From Antrodiella citrinella (Eukaryota > Basidiomycota > Agaricomycetes > Polyporales > Steccherinaceae): a DNA stretch of 64,000 nt. A program made the position numbers and the translations under genes. Shown piece by piece: positions 47,841-57,123 of this stretch (position 1 is the first letter of the stretch; each line of letters begins with the position of its first letter). The notes below the pieces were generated by a model, which was given only the letters and a program-made list of their open reading frames with translations, had not been told where the DNA came from and did not search any database. The stretch is taken from positions 62,001 to 126,000 of the forward strand of contig SGPM01000007.1 of the NCBI GenBank assembly GCA_004802725.1, given 5' to 3'.

Positions 47841-48274
47841 TCATGGATGAGACGTGCTCACTCTGTACTAGACAACTGGGCATGGTGAGTCAGCGAGTCA
47901 TTTGAGTCCAATGAATGATACGTACTCACTCTATAGACAGCTATGTGTGGTCCAAACTAGTGATCCTTCGAATCGCAATGATGAAGACAGACCTTGGTAC
48001 TGCCACCGTACTGGGTGCTTTTATGCCATGTCGTTATCTTCAGCTGCCCATAAACAGGTTTGATCAATGATCCTGGGCTGACTCGGATACGGATTTGGCC
48101 TGGCAACTTTGGCAAGTCATCATCACCATCATGCGGATGTATTCGTTATCAAGGTCATGTGACTCATGCCATGCGCTGTGGCCCTCCATTCCACTGGCCG
48201 TTCAAAGTTCAATTGCAAGTTGAGGCCTGAGGCATCACGATTCACGATACTACTGCGACCTGTCATCTCGGCAC
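47841..48274. other. Intergenic
   Basis: Nothing recognised apart from a possible first exon of the preceding short gene. Confidence 0.4.
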
Positions 48275-48282
48275 AGCTCGGC

Positions 48283-48708
48283 AGGACCCCGCCTTATCCC
48301 TACATACAAAGGTCTTATGTCGAAATACCCGAAATTGAGGGCCCGCAAACCCGACCATTCATGCCCCGAAAATGACCTCCGAATTGACCCAAAGTTCAAT
48401 CCTTAGGCGGCCCGAATTCGGCTCGTAAAGCATGCTCTCATCCCCTTTTCCCCGAAAATTGGGTGAGAGGTGAGACGGACGACGGGGAGGTGGCATGTCA
48501 CCGGTCCGTCGCCTAGGATACTGCATAACATCCGTCATGTATACAGATAAAATGTATTATCTACAAACGGCCCGAATTTCGCCCATTTTGCTTGATCTTC
48601 TGTACCAAAAACCCGAAAAGGGTTCTTAATCAAAGATTAGGCACCCCCGAAAATCGCCAAAATTCCCCGATTTTGGATGAGACCTCTGTCGACATAAGGC
48701 GGGGTCCT
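48283..48708. mobile_element. hAT-like MITE (non-autonomous DNA transposon)
   Basis: 426 bp bounded by a perfect 15-bp terminal inverted repeat, AGGACCCCGCCTTAT (48283-48297) and its complement (48694-48708). It is flanked by an 8-bp direct target duplication AGCTCGGC (48275-48282 and 48709-48716). Eight-base duplications are the mark of the hAT superfamily. The interior holds many copies of CCCGAAA-like words on both strands, as expected of subterminal transposase-binding repeats, and no open coding frame. Family assignment rests on TSD length and structure only. Confidence 0.88.
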
Positions 48709-48870
48709 AGCTCGGCACGAGCGCTGACGTAATATGCAGATTCAATATATGACTGCCAGCGAAGGCCGTCAGTCGTCACCGCGAATCCCATCTTTTGCCG
48801 TGCAATATCGTGCGTGCATCGATATGTTTTGGGTCAGTGCGTCAACTAATCGCTACCCTATAGGATCACA

Positions 48871-49490
48871 ATGCAAGCAGAGTATCCAGAGCCACGCTGG
48901 GCGGGACCACTCTGTCAGGAACCAGACTGCGAGGAAGCCATTCTGCAATACTACCCTGACCCTGGACGACTGGATGTTCCCCATAAAGTAATGGTGGTAG
49001 GAGGCTACCTGCTGCCCATGAATGTCCTTCTCCGCTACGGCAAGAAAGACTTCGACCGCGTCTTCCCAGAGGTTCTGAAAACCATGAAGGAGCATTCGTT
49101 CTATAGGAATCGCACTGTGCCGGTGCAAACGGACGACGATATGATCATGCACGCGCACCATATCCTCAATTTGGAGGCAGAGAAGGAGGGGAATGTTCAT
49201 ATGCTGTTCATGGGCGAGGAGCTCGAGACGTGCAAGTTCATCGCCGCTACGCATTTCAAGGACATCGATTCCTGGATTGACGGTGCCGGCATGACAGAGG
49301 CGGACGTGCGCCCTGTCTCGTTTGAAGAGACTGACTTCGATCGGCAGGTGAAGACTAAGCTCATGGAGGCCCTTGGTATGTTGTTGCAGTGTCATCACTC
49401 CCATTTTCGCACAACGCTGACAGATATACAGAAGTCCTAGACCTTGAGTTTGGTACCATGCTTTATCATGAAAACGGCCTGTTGCCGTGA
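48871..49490 (+). CDS. Conserved-looking hypothetical protein
   Basis: Start ATG at 48871: MQAEYPEPRWAGPLCQEPDC. One intron (49376-49431) is inferred because GTATGT..CAG allows the frame to continue as LEVLDLEFGTMLYHENGLLP to the stop at 49488-49490; unspliced, it stops earlier. Total about 187 residues. The protein has no signal peptide or membrane segment and is acidic. Notable stretches are HKVMVVGGYLLPMNVLLRYG and FDRVFPEVLKTMKEH. I do not recognise the family. It lies just after the MITE (155 bp from its right target duplication). Confidence 0.6.
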
Positions 49491-50112
49491 AATTTCTGTT
49501 TACCTGTCTTTCTGCGCAGTCTCGTGGCGATTATCTGTCCATCATCTGACGCTTACGTTCACATGTACTGCATCGTCTTATTTGTAGACTTTGGAGGGTT
49601 TTGGCGCAAATATGTGTAGGGCTCCCAACCGTTCCGTCAAACGGTACGGCCGTTCGACTCTCGCCGGCACGTCTCCGTTTTGCCATCAAACAGAACGTGA
49701 CGGTACGGGGCGCTTGCAAGAACGTCCGTAATCTGACGGTCCGTAGCCGTACAAACGTCCGTTGTGTATGATCCATTCATTGTAGGCTCGACTTGCTCTT
49801 TACGATTCCACAATACACGCAAATATCCCCCAGTCTCCCTTCGCGTGTGATCTACAAGCTCAGCAAACAAAGCCTTCGCATATCAGAGTTCCAGAATGCT
49901 GCTGCGGAACAAACTTGCGTTGACGTGGTCCGTGGCTTACAACCTGGCTGAGCAAGACTTGCCGTGATTCACGGTGCTATTGCATAGGTCTCGGAGATCT
50001 ATGTGGAGCCGTGAGTGTCAAGACAGCTCTGAGGATGTATAAAAGAGTGAGGATCATGCACGAAGGTTCTGTCCAGCTTCCTTGTCTTCTGGTATTCTTC
50101 CAACAAAACAAG
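49491..50112. other. Intergenic with a CCGT/ACGG-rich island
   Basis: 49625-49765 contains about 13 occurrences of CCGT or its complement ACGG, including locally palindromic CCGTCAAACGG. Rest unremarkable; 3' flank of the hypothetical and upstream region of the dehydrogenase. Confidence 0.5.
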
Positions 50113-51091
50113 ATGTTGCATCCTTCCAGCTTTACTGCTTACGCTTTCACAGAGAAAAACACCCCGCTTAAGAAGCTCTCGATTCCTTGGGCAGATCCCG
50201 AACAAAATCAGGTTGTACTCAAAGTCAAAGCTTGCGGTGTCTGTGCTGGGTGCGTATCCTTAAATTTTATGCCGCTCACGCTTTGCCGACATGTTGTGTG
50301 GCGTCAGTGATACAGTCCCCCAGCTCCAAGCATGGCCTGTGGCGTTACCTCGTATTCCCGGTCATGAATTCGTCGGAGAGATCGTCGCCGTTGGTGAAAA
50401 CGAGACGAAGTTCAACATCGGCGAGATCGTTGGAGGCGGCTGGCACGCTGGACACTGCTCTGACTGCGCTCAATGCCGCGTTGGAAAGTTCATCGGATGC
50501 ACCAGTCGCATGGCTCACGGTAATCATTTACGCAGATGTACACGCAGATTCGCTCCTGCTGAATTTCGACTCACAGGTATCACCCACGACGGCGGTTATG
50601 CGGAATATGTCACGATTAGGAGGGAGGCTGTCTGTCGGATACCTGAGGGTATGGCACCTGAGATCGCAGGTCCCCTCCTCTGTGCTGGTGTCACCATGTA
50701 CAGTAAGTCTCTCTACTATACCTGAGCGAAGCCGAACGCCCTGACAATGTTCAAAGATAGCCTGCGCAATGTGGACGTCAGAGCTGGAGACATCGTAGCT
50801 ATACACGGCATCGGGTAGATACACAACACAACTACTTCTGTACTAATCGACTCACTTACTGCATCGCTTTTCAGAGGTCTTGGTCACCTCGGCATCCAGT
50901 TCGCAGCGAAGATGGGTTACCGCGCCGTCGCCCTGTCCTCTGGCCCAGCTAAACGCGAAGACTGTATGAGTTTCGGTGCATTCGCCTACCTCGATGCCTC
51001 TGAGGTCGATCAGTCGGCGGAGCTGCAGAAAATGGGTGGAGCGAAAGTGCTCATGTTGTGTGCGCCGACTGCGAACGTCAGCGGCTTCGTC
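50113..51091 (+). pseudogene. Zinc-dependent alcohol dehydrogenase gene, truncated by a duplication
   Basis: MDR-type zinc alcohol dehydrogenase. Start at 50113: MLHPSSFTAYAFTEKNTPLK. Spliced blocks: KVKACGVCAG, LPRIPGHEFVGEIVAVGE (catalytic zinc Cys and GHE), GGGWHAGHCSDCAQCRVGKFIGC (structural zinc cysteines), HDGGYAEYVTIR, GPLLCAGVTMY, VRAGDIVAIHGIGGLGHLGI (nucleotide-binding glycines) and GAKVLMLCAPTANV. About 270 residues remain of the usual 340-350: at 51091 the gene runs into a copy of the HHE gene in antisense, so the C-terminal substrate-domain part is missing and the frame ends in foreign sequence (stop near 51113). Likely inactive. Confidence 0.85.
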
Positions 51092-51329
51092 GTCATACTT
51101 CTCCTCAGGTATTGAGGGAGATTTCTGTAGGAAAGCGTCTTAGGACCCCGCAGTAATGCCGAATGCAGCCACGAACCTCGTATATATCCAGGAGAGCATT
51201 GATTATGAACGCGTGCGCGCCAGCCATCTCCCAAGCTTGAGCAACATATGGATCTGCTGGCCATGAACCTTTGCACGTCTCCATCAGCGTTCTAAGCGCA
51301 GCTTTCAGTTCAACGACCGTCGAAGACAT
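51092..51329 (-). pseudogene. 5' fragment of HHE gene 1 (copy B)
   Basis: Nearly identical to the start of HHE gene 1: MSSTVVELKAALRTLMETCK (start at 51329) to AFIINALLDIYE, then intron sequence and a cut at 51092 where dehydrogenase sequence begins. All later exons are absent. Confidence 0.9.
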
Positions 51330-52483
51330 GTTGAAAGTTGAAATGACAGGGAGGAGTTGCAGGGAAATGCCAGCAGGCCCTGATGTCTTTATACATGCGC
51401 GCCGTTTCTCCTATTGCCGTGGCATGCCTCGGAGTCGCATCGACCGTATGGAACGCACCAATGATGTTGCCATAATTATGGCTCCCGCAAACTGCAAGAA
51501 CTAGTTCAACTCAGTGTTCGCAACTGCGTTTCGGGTTTCTAGGAGATCGATAGACCTCCGGTGTACTCCGGACTTCATCTAACACGGTACACCGTGATCG
51601 AATTCGCCAATGGTAGCTAATATTGGGTATTGAACACCCTCTCAGTGACGAGCTTGCGAACATACCAAAAGCGCGAAGCAGACTAGTGCCTAGCTCTGGT
51701 AATTAGACGTTGCTGGAGATCAAATTTCAAACGTACGTGTGTTGTATTTTCTGTCGTGTGCCAGTACTAGTAGAGGGTTCTTTATAGCCCAAGGCTTGCT
51801 TGAACATCGTGTTTCAATTTATGATGAGAGCGTGGGGATTTTACGGGAAATTACTGGGTGTGCGCCTCAGTGCGGCCCCGAGCTCAGCGGAGCAGTATGA
51901 TGAACGGAAGCAACCAGTGCAAACACTGCAATGATCGTCAGAGGCCTCTAGACAACAGCGCCAAATACCGGGCCGGCGCATCCTAGATGTCCTCGGAGTC
52001 TTCGCCGCCCATGCAACGCAAGCCCAGTCGCCTGCAATCCTTTCGCCTGACCTTGAGAAATTCAAAGCGATGACGAGTCGAGTTATTTGGGTTATAGCTG
52101 AGTTATTTGAGTTCCTCTCATCCAAATATTCACCTACTATCAGCACACTGTGCCCGAAGTCTTCCTCGGATTCAGGCTTGGCCAAAGCACATTGCGAACG
52201 CGATGCAAGGTTACGAGACATGAACTCACGGACAATTTGACTCTCCGAGTGCCCAGTGTCGTACTATATCATCGTACCCTTATCGACCTTTGAAGGCCCA
52301 CCCTGAATCCATTCATTCAATATGCGATCTCCATCAGGATGGGTATTGAGCGCAGGAACGCATGGTTCCTTGACGTCAAAGCGCACGTCTGTCTTTGCAA
52401 AAGCTGTGTCCATGCAGGTCTAAAATGTGGTCGTATCGACGGCATCGGTCTACCTCACCAGCTTACTCGGACTCGGACTCGCA
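51330..52483. other. Divergent intergenic region of copy B
   Basis: Homologous to 44462-45512, with several small insertions and deletions. Contains the upstream region of HHE gene 2. No other gene. Confidence 0.6.
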
Positions 52484-53497
52484 ATGACTACTCTTCAGGT
52501 GCTCAAAGACTCGCTGCAAACGTGTATTCAGGCCTGCCCAGGTCCAGCTCCCAAAGATCACTATGTAGCACAACATTGGGCTATGGCGGGTGCACACTCC
52601 TTTCTTCTGAACGGACTGATCAGTATCTACGAGGTCCGTCTTCTCTTATACTATCTTGGTACCGTAACTGATATATATCTGTTCAGCAAGCAGCGACGAT
52701 TCTCGAAAAGAATGTTGATTTTGTCGGTTATGCACTTCAATGGACCGGTGCTATACATCACCACCACCAGTACGTGTCATCATGTGAGACAGATGTAGCC
52801 TTAGCACTGACTTCTGGGCTCACAGCATCGAAGAAACCGTCTACTTCCCTATGTTCAATCCCAAATTCGACACGAGTTTTGCTGAGGCTGAGCATGGTAC
52901 TTTTACGGGAAACCTAGAGGCGTTTGAATCCTATCTCGTTTCATGCCTTCCTTCTGGAACCAAGTACGGCCTTGGATTGGTCGCGAAACCGCACAACCAA
53001 CAGACGTACGACGGCGCCCATGTCTGTGCACTGATTGATGGATTCGGGGATGCATTGTGCAAGCATGTAGGCGCACTCTCGTGGTGACAGCATGTTCGTG
53101 GCGCTGACGTGCTTGCTGCAGCTGCTGCAAGAGATAGGCTACATGGAGCCGGATAAGCTCAGAGCATCGGGTCTCACTGAACAAGAAATAAAAGCTATCT
53201 CCACCACGTCCTTGAAGCATTCGAAGGCTTTGGTAAGCCCTAGTTCTCGCTTATATATCGGAGGAAACTGAACCGCCAGTGCTTTGAATATAGCCTCTCA
53301 CCACGTTGGTGACCTACGCTGTGTTACTCTCGCCTAAGGAAATTCAGTTTCCACCGTTTCCACCATTCCTCAGATATATCGTCCCTCGTGTCCTGGCAAT
53401 CCCGAATCGTCATGTGCGTACCACAGTGGTGTCAGTATATATCGATTGATATTGATCATTCTATATACAGTACTGGCAATTCGCGCCGAAGCAATAA
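52484..53497 (+). CDS. Hemerythrin-like (HHE cation-binding) protein 2
   Basis: Complete paralogue of HHE gene 1. Start ATG at 52484: MTTLQVLKDSLQTCIQACPG. Exons: 52484-52633, 52687-52769, 52826-53066, 53122-53232, 53294-53413, 53471-53497. Key blocks: WAMAGAHSFLLNGLISIYE, VGYALQWTGAIHHHHHIEET (His cluster with the EE pair, His codon split by an intron), EHGTFTGNLEAFESYLVSCL, KPHNQQTYDGAHVCALIDGF, LLQEIGYMEPDKLRASGLTE, then TYAVLLSPKEIQFPPFPPFL and RVLAIPNRH joined to YWQFAPKQ. No signal peptide, so cytosolic. Metal binding is expected from the family; reaction unknown. The first two and a half exons are deleted in copy A. Confidence 0.83.
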
Positions 53498-53591
53498 TAC
53501 ATAGTTATACGGTTTCCCAAAGGCTTGTATAAATGAAGGTATCATCGGAACGCTGTTTTTAAACTCGCTGTAGGTAGATGATATGGGGACT

Positions 53592-54770
53592 CTAACTGAA
53601 CCATGTTGTCCAATTGTCTGAACGACGTTCGATGCCAGCAACCAGCTCCCGCGCAATAATCCGGTCAGTCTGTTCGGATGGGTGTACCTCATCATACCTG
53701 AGAAACTACCGTCAGTATCAGCAACATCGAAGAGAGTGGTCAATTTTACCATAGGTAGCTGTCGACATCGGAACCGGTCACAATCGTGCAGTTGCCCGTA
53801 TCCGACGTGCTCTCGTTCAACTCGTACACGCAAGAATGAATCGCGCCGGTGGTATTGACGGGAGCCGTACCATTGAGATAGTCTTGCGGGTGAGCCAACA
53901 TGTCTGAGATGAGCTTGTACGAGTCGAATAAACCTATGAGAACCGAGTAAGGGGCAATTACGGGGGAAACCCTGAATGTCAGCTTACCGATGTGAATGTC
54001 AGGGAGCGTGGATGCGAGGTTCTTCAGCATCAAGCTCGAAAGTTCGTTCCCGGCAGCGACGTATTGCGTCATAGTAAGGTGCCAGTCTGTCTGGTTCCTC
54101 TGTGCAGTCCAGTACAAATTGGGGTACGAGACTGCTCCGTAGTTGATCGTATGCTCAAGCGGTGGAAGCTGAAGTTTCGTTCGTGAGACACAGCGAGGTC
54201 CAAACCATGACAGCAGAATTACTTACGTTTTGGAAGAGGAAGTACCGAGCGCCACTCTTGTACAAGACTTCGACCCACTCCATAGTGCATTGAACGATGT
54301 CGACCAACGTGACGTTCTGTGCAGCCTCGCCGGTCAGCAAGCCCCAACCACCGATGTCGTTTGCGCCAATCCATAGAGTGTACATCGTGTCATCAGGATG
54401 CAGCATAGAGAGAGACCCGTTCGCGATCCCGTCCTCGTAGGACGGAATTTGCGACTCTAGCAACGACGGGTACGGTATCTGGATTTGTTTGGTCGAGCAG
54501 GGTGCGCCGTATTTGGCGTATGGGAACAGATGATAGTGACCATAGTCGGCGGCATAAACTGGCCAAGCTGTTGCGTGGTCTCCTGTCTGGACCTACAGCA
54601 ATCCAATCAGTACGTGTGTCTCACAATGCATAGAAGCTACATACGACATCAGAGAACGAGTCACCGAAGGTTACCAAGTTCTTGATCTGACTGGGGGTGG
54701 GGCCTTTCGTGATAGCGTGGGCTACAGCCGACGAAGAAGCAAAGGCTGAGAGCAAGCGTTGAAAGAGCAT
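53592..54770 (-). CDS. Secreted SGNH/GDSL esterase, CE16 type
   Basis: Carbohydrate esterase of the CE16 acetylesterase type. Start at 54770 gives the signal peptide MLFQRLLSAFASSSAVAHA. The catalytic Ser block is NLVTFGDSFSDV, the oxyanion/Asn block is WIGANDIGGWG, and the Asp-His block is YDEVHPSEQTDRIIAREL after the last intron. N-glycosylation-type sites are frequent (NGS, NGT, NTT, NES). It ends SDNWTTWFS at 53592. Tail to tail with HHE gene 2 (95 bp between stops). Deacetylation of xylo- or other oligosaccharides is the family activity, inferred here. Its last third was duplicated into copy A. Confidence 0.88.
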
Positions 54771-55622
54771 GGTTGGTATGTTCGGCACAAGTTCCTGCTC
54801 ACCGACTGCCCAGTTTATATACCAGCAGTCAGTCTCATCCTACGGTCCCTGCTTATGAGCCGTCAGCCGCGGTACCGAGTCCTACCGGAAAGGCCACAAA
54901 ACGGTGACTTTGAGAAACGACTCAAACTACATAGCATGCGGCTGTCGGCTGTCTGAGAAGAAATGCAGGAGCTGGGCATCCGATATCGGAGATGCAAGGT
55001 ATGAGTGCAGAGCATCGGGGAGTTTGCCCACGGAAAATTGCAATATGGACAGCGGATGTCGCAGCGTCTGTGTTGGCAATGTGCGGGCACTGTGAGTTAC
55101 TGTGGAAGTACACCACAGTACCCTTGCTGGTAAATACCTCTTGGCATACATTGCATGTCGCACTCCGTTACGCCGATGCTGAAAATTGTGGACATACGGT
55201 CAGGCCCGTCAGATCAGACATATCCGTTTGAGAAACCTGAACACGAGAGTCATAGACTCACTGGAGATGGCTGGGACATGCTGCTCTTGACAATCTTGGC
55301 GACACTCCTCCGGGACTACGCTGGTGATGCGTAAGTTTATCAGCCCTTCGATATGGTCTGTATCAGAATCGCGGCTGACTGCTCGATCCTGGATTTTCGA
55401 AGAGCATGATCTAGTCTTGTTTGATGTGCTCTCTCAAAGCCGCAAGAGAGAGTACCAAGGCTGTTAGTCTAGATAATACAAACGTGAATCCTTTGCCGTA
55501 AAGCACAGCTATGATTCTACTCGAATTGTTCCACCTTGAACGGGAATACTGGTCAGCATATAAACGGGCAAGAGAAGCGACATGACTTACCTGTTATCTT
55601 CAGTACGATTACTAACTACACT
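54771..55622. other. Intergenic
   Basis: Upstream region of the CE16 gene and 3' flank of cupin 1. No gene recognised. Confidence 0.45.
54814..54821 (-). promoter_or_regulatory. TATA box of the CE16 gene
   Basis: TATATAAA on the minus strand about 45 nt upstream of the ATG at 54770. Confidence 0.5.
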
Positions 55623-56147
55623 TTACACTTCCTTATTTATAGCGTCCTCTTCTATCATCCAGAACGCTTTCTCCCCGCGATTATCCCTGAAAACGACGCC
55701 CCGACGACGTGTTTCTGGATAACCGATGATATCCAACGCTTCTCTACTCCCTCCGAGCAGATATACCAGCTCCCCGTCTCCACTGCGAAGAGCATGCGCG
55801 CGTTTGCACCCCGCAGGAAATCCAATGAAATCGCCGCTCTTGATCCTGGTCTCAGTACCAGCATTATCGGCGTCATCGGCGTCGCGGGTAAGAAGAAGGG
55901 CGTTCGGAGCAGCCTCAACGATGAAGAACCATTCGTCCTCATGTGAGTGCCAATGAAGCACCGTGCTCGTGGTGTCTGGGGCGACACGGCAGAAGTGCAC
56001 ACCAGTTTTGGTGAGACCGGTGTTGTCGCCTACTGGAAATTGAAAACGTTCGCGGGAAGTGTCTACCGGATTCTTGCGATGACTGAGATCGCTGTTGACG
56101 AGGTCGTTGGTGTGGATGACATGATGGCTCTGCACAGTGGAAGACAT
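55623..56147 (-). CDS. Cupin-domain protein 1
   Basis: Single-exon 174-residue protein starting MSSTVQSHHVIHTNDLVNSD at 56147. Cupin motif 1 is TSTVLHWHSHEDEWFFIVEA (His-x-His and Glu metal ligands), motif 2 is GDFIGFPAGCKRAHAL (Pro-x-Gly and His). No signal peptide. It is about half identical to cupin 2 just upstream and reads in the same direction, so the two are a tandem duplication. Function unknown; the family includes metal-dependent isomerases, dioxygenases and storage-type proteins. Confidence 0.85.
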   Translation of the reverse strand: MSSTVQSHHVIHTNDLVNSDLSHRKNPVDTSRERFQFPVGDNTGLTKTGVHFCRVAPDTTSTVLHWHSHEDEWFFIVEAAPNALLLTRDADDADNAGTETRIKSGDFIGFPAGCKRAHALRSGDGELVYLLGGSREALDIIGYPETRRRGVVFRDNRGEKAFWMIEEDAINKEV

Positions 56148-56355
56148 GAGGGGGAATGTGCACCTTTATAGGAGAAGACCAGAAGCTTATAAAAGCAAAG
56201 AGTTTGACGGAGATAAGGCGTATCCATTTGTTTCGCACACCATATACACGATAATACACAATCGTACACCTGTTCACAACGTTCTGTCAACTGAAGGGTT
56301 CATGATTAGTAACAAGGTCATCTGTGAAGGGGAACACGCACTCCGTGAGAAGAGC

Positions 56356-56901
56356 TCAGCTGCTCTGAGGTATCGTATTGTCTTCCTCCACAGCCCAGGC
56401 CATACCGCCCCTCGAAGTGACTCTGCGCCGCCGAGCTTCAGGATAGTTTGAGACGTCCATGGGCTCCCTACTGCCACCCATCAAATAGACCAAGTCCCCG
56501 CTCCCACTCTTCAACCCATGAGCGAGTTTCACCCCAGAGGGGAAGCCAATGAAGTCTCCCTTGGCCACCTTGACCTCCTCAGTGATTTGCTCTGAAGCAT
56601 CCTTGCTCGCGTCCAAAACCAGCAGCACTGCGTCGTCTGCCGCCTCCACGATGTAGAACCACTCGTCCTCTTGCGTGTGCCAATGCAGCGTCGTACTGAT
56701 CGTACTTGCGGGCAGCCGACAGAAGTGTACGCCTGTCTTTGTGAGACCGGTGGTATCGCCGACTGGGAATTGGAAGCGGTGCCGGCTGGATATCACTGGA
56801 TGGATACGATGAGGCATGTCATCGGTGGTGAGCTCTTCGGTGTGCACTATGTGTTTGGAGACGGCAGCTTCATCGGGCGTAGACTGCGTGCTAGTGGACA
56901 T
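56356..56901 (-). CDS. Cupin-domain protein 2
   Basis: Start taken at 56901 (MSTSTQSTPDEAAVSKHIVH) by comparison with cupin 1; the frame stays open further upstream. Shares PVGDTTGLTKTGVHFCRLPA, HWHTQEDEWFYIVEA, GDFIGFPSGVKLAHGL and YLMGGSREPMDVSNYPEARR with cupin 1. The first motif has Gln where cupin 1 has the extra His, but the HxH and Glu ligands are kept. A TTTATAAC box about 65 nt upstream supports the start. Ends IPQSS at 56356. Confidence 0.85.
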   Translation of the reverse strand: MSTSTQSTPDEAAVSKHIVHTEELTTDDMPHRIHPVISSRHRFQFPVGDTTGLTKTGVHFCRLPASTISTTLHWHTQEDEWFYIVEAADDAVLLVLDASKDASEQITEEVKVAKGDFIGFPSGVKLAHGLKSGSGDLVYLMGGSREPMDVSNYPEARRRRVTSRGGMAWAVEEDNTIPQSS

Positions 56902-57123
56902 GGCTATCCTGCAGGTGAATCCAGAGATCTTGGATTCTGTGGACGGAGAGCCATGTCGATATGAGAAGTTATAAACAGGATCAGATGGGCGTCTCACTAA
57001 GTATGGACGGACTCGCGACAAGGTTGCCGGTAGTCTTGGAATGTGATACTTTTTTCCCAAAACGCATAGAACATTTGCAAATGTTGCTGAGAATACGTAG
57101 AAATACAAGTTGATGGTATAATG

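Larger units (their letters stand above)
51092..53892. repeat. Segmental duplication, copy B
   Basis: Direct-orientation partner of 44224-46944, about 2.8 kb. It starts inside the dehydrogenase gene and ends inside the intact CE16 gene. This copy keeps the full plus-strand HHE gene and has no LTR. Confidence 0.9.
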
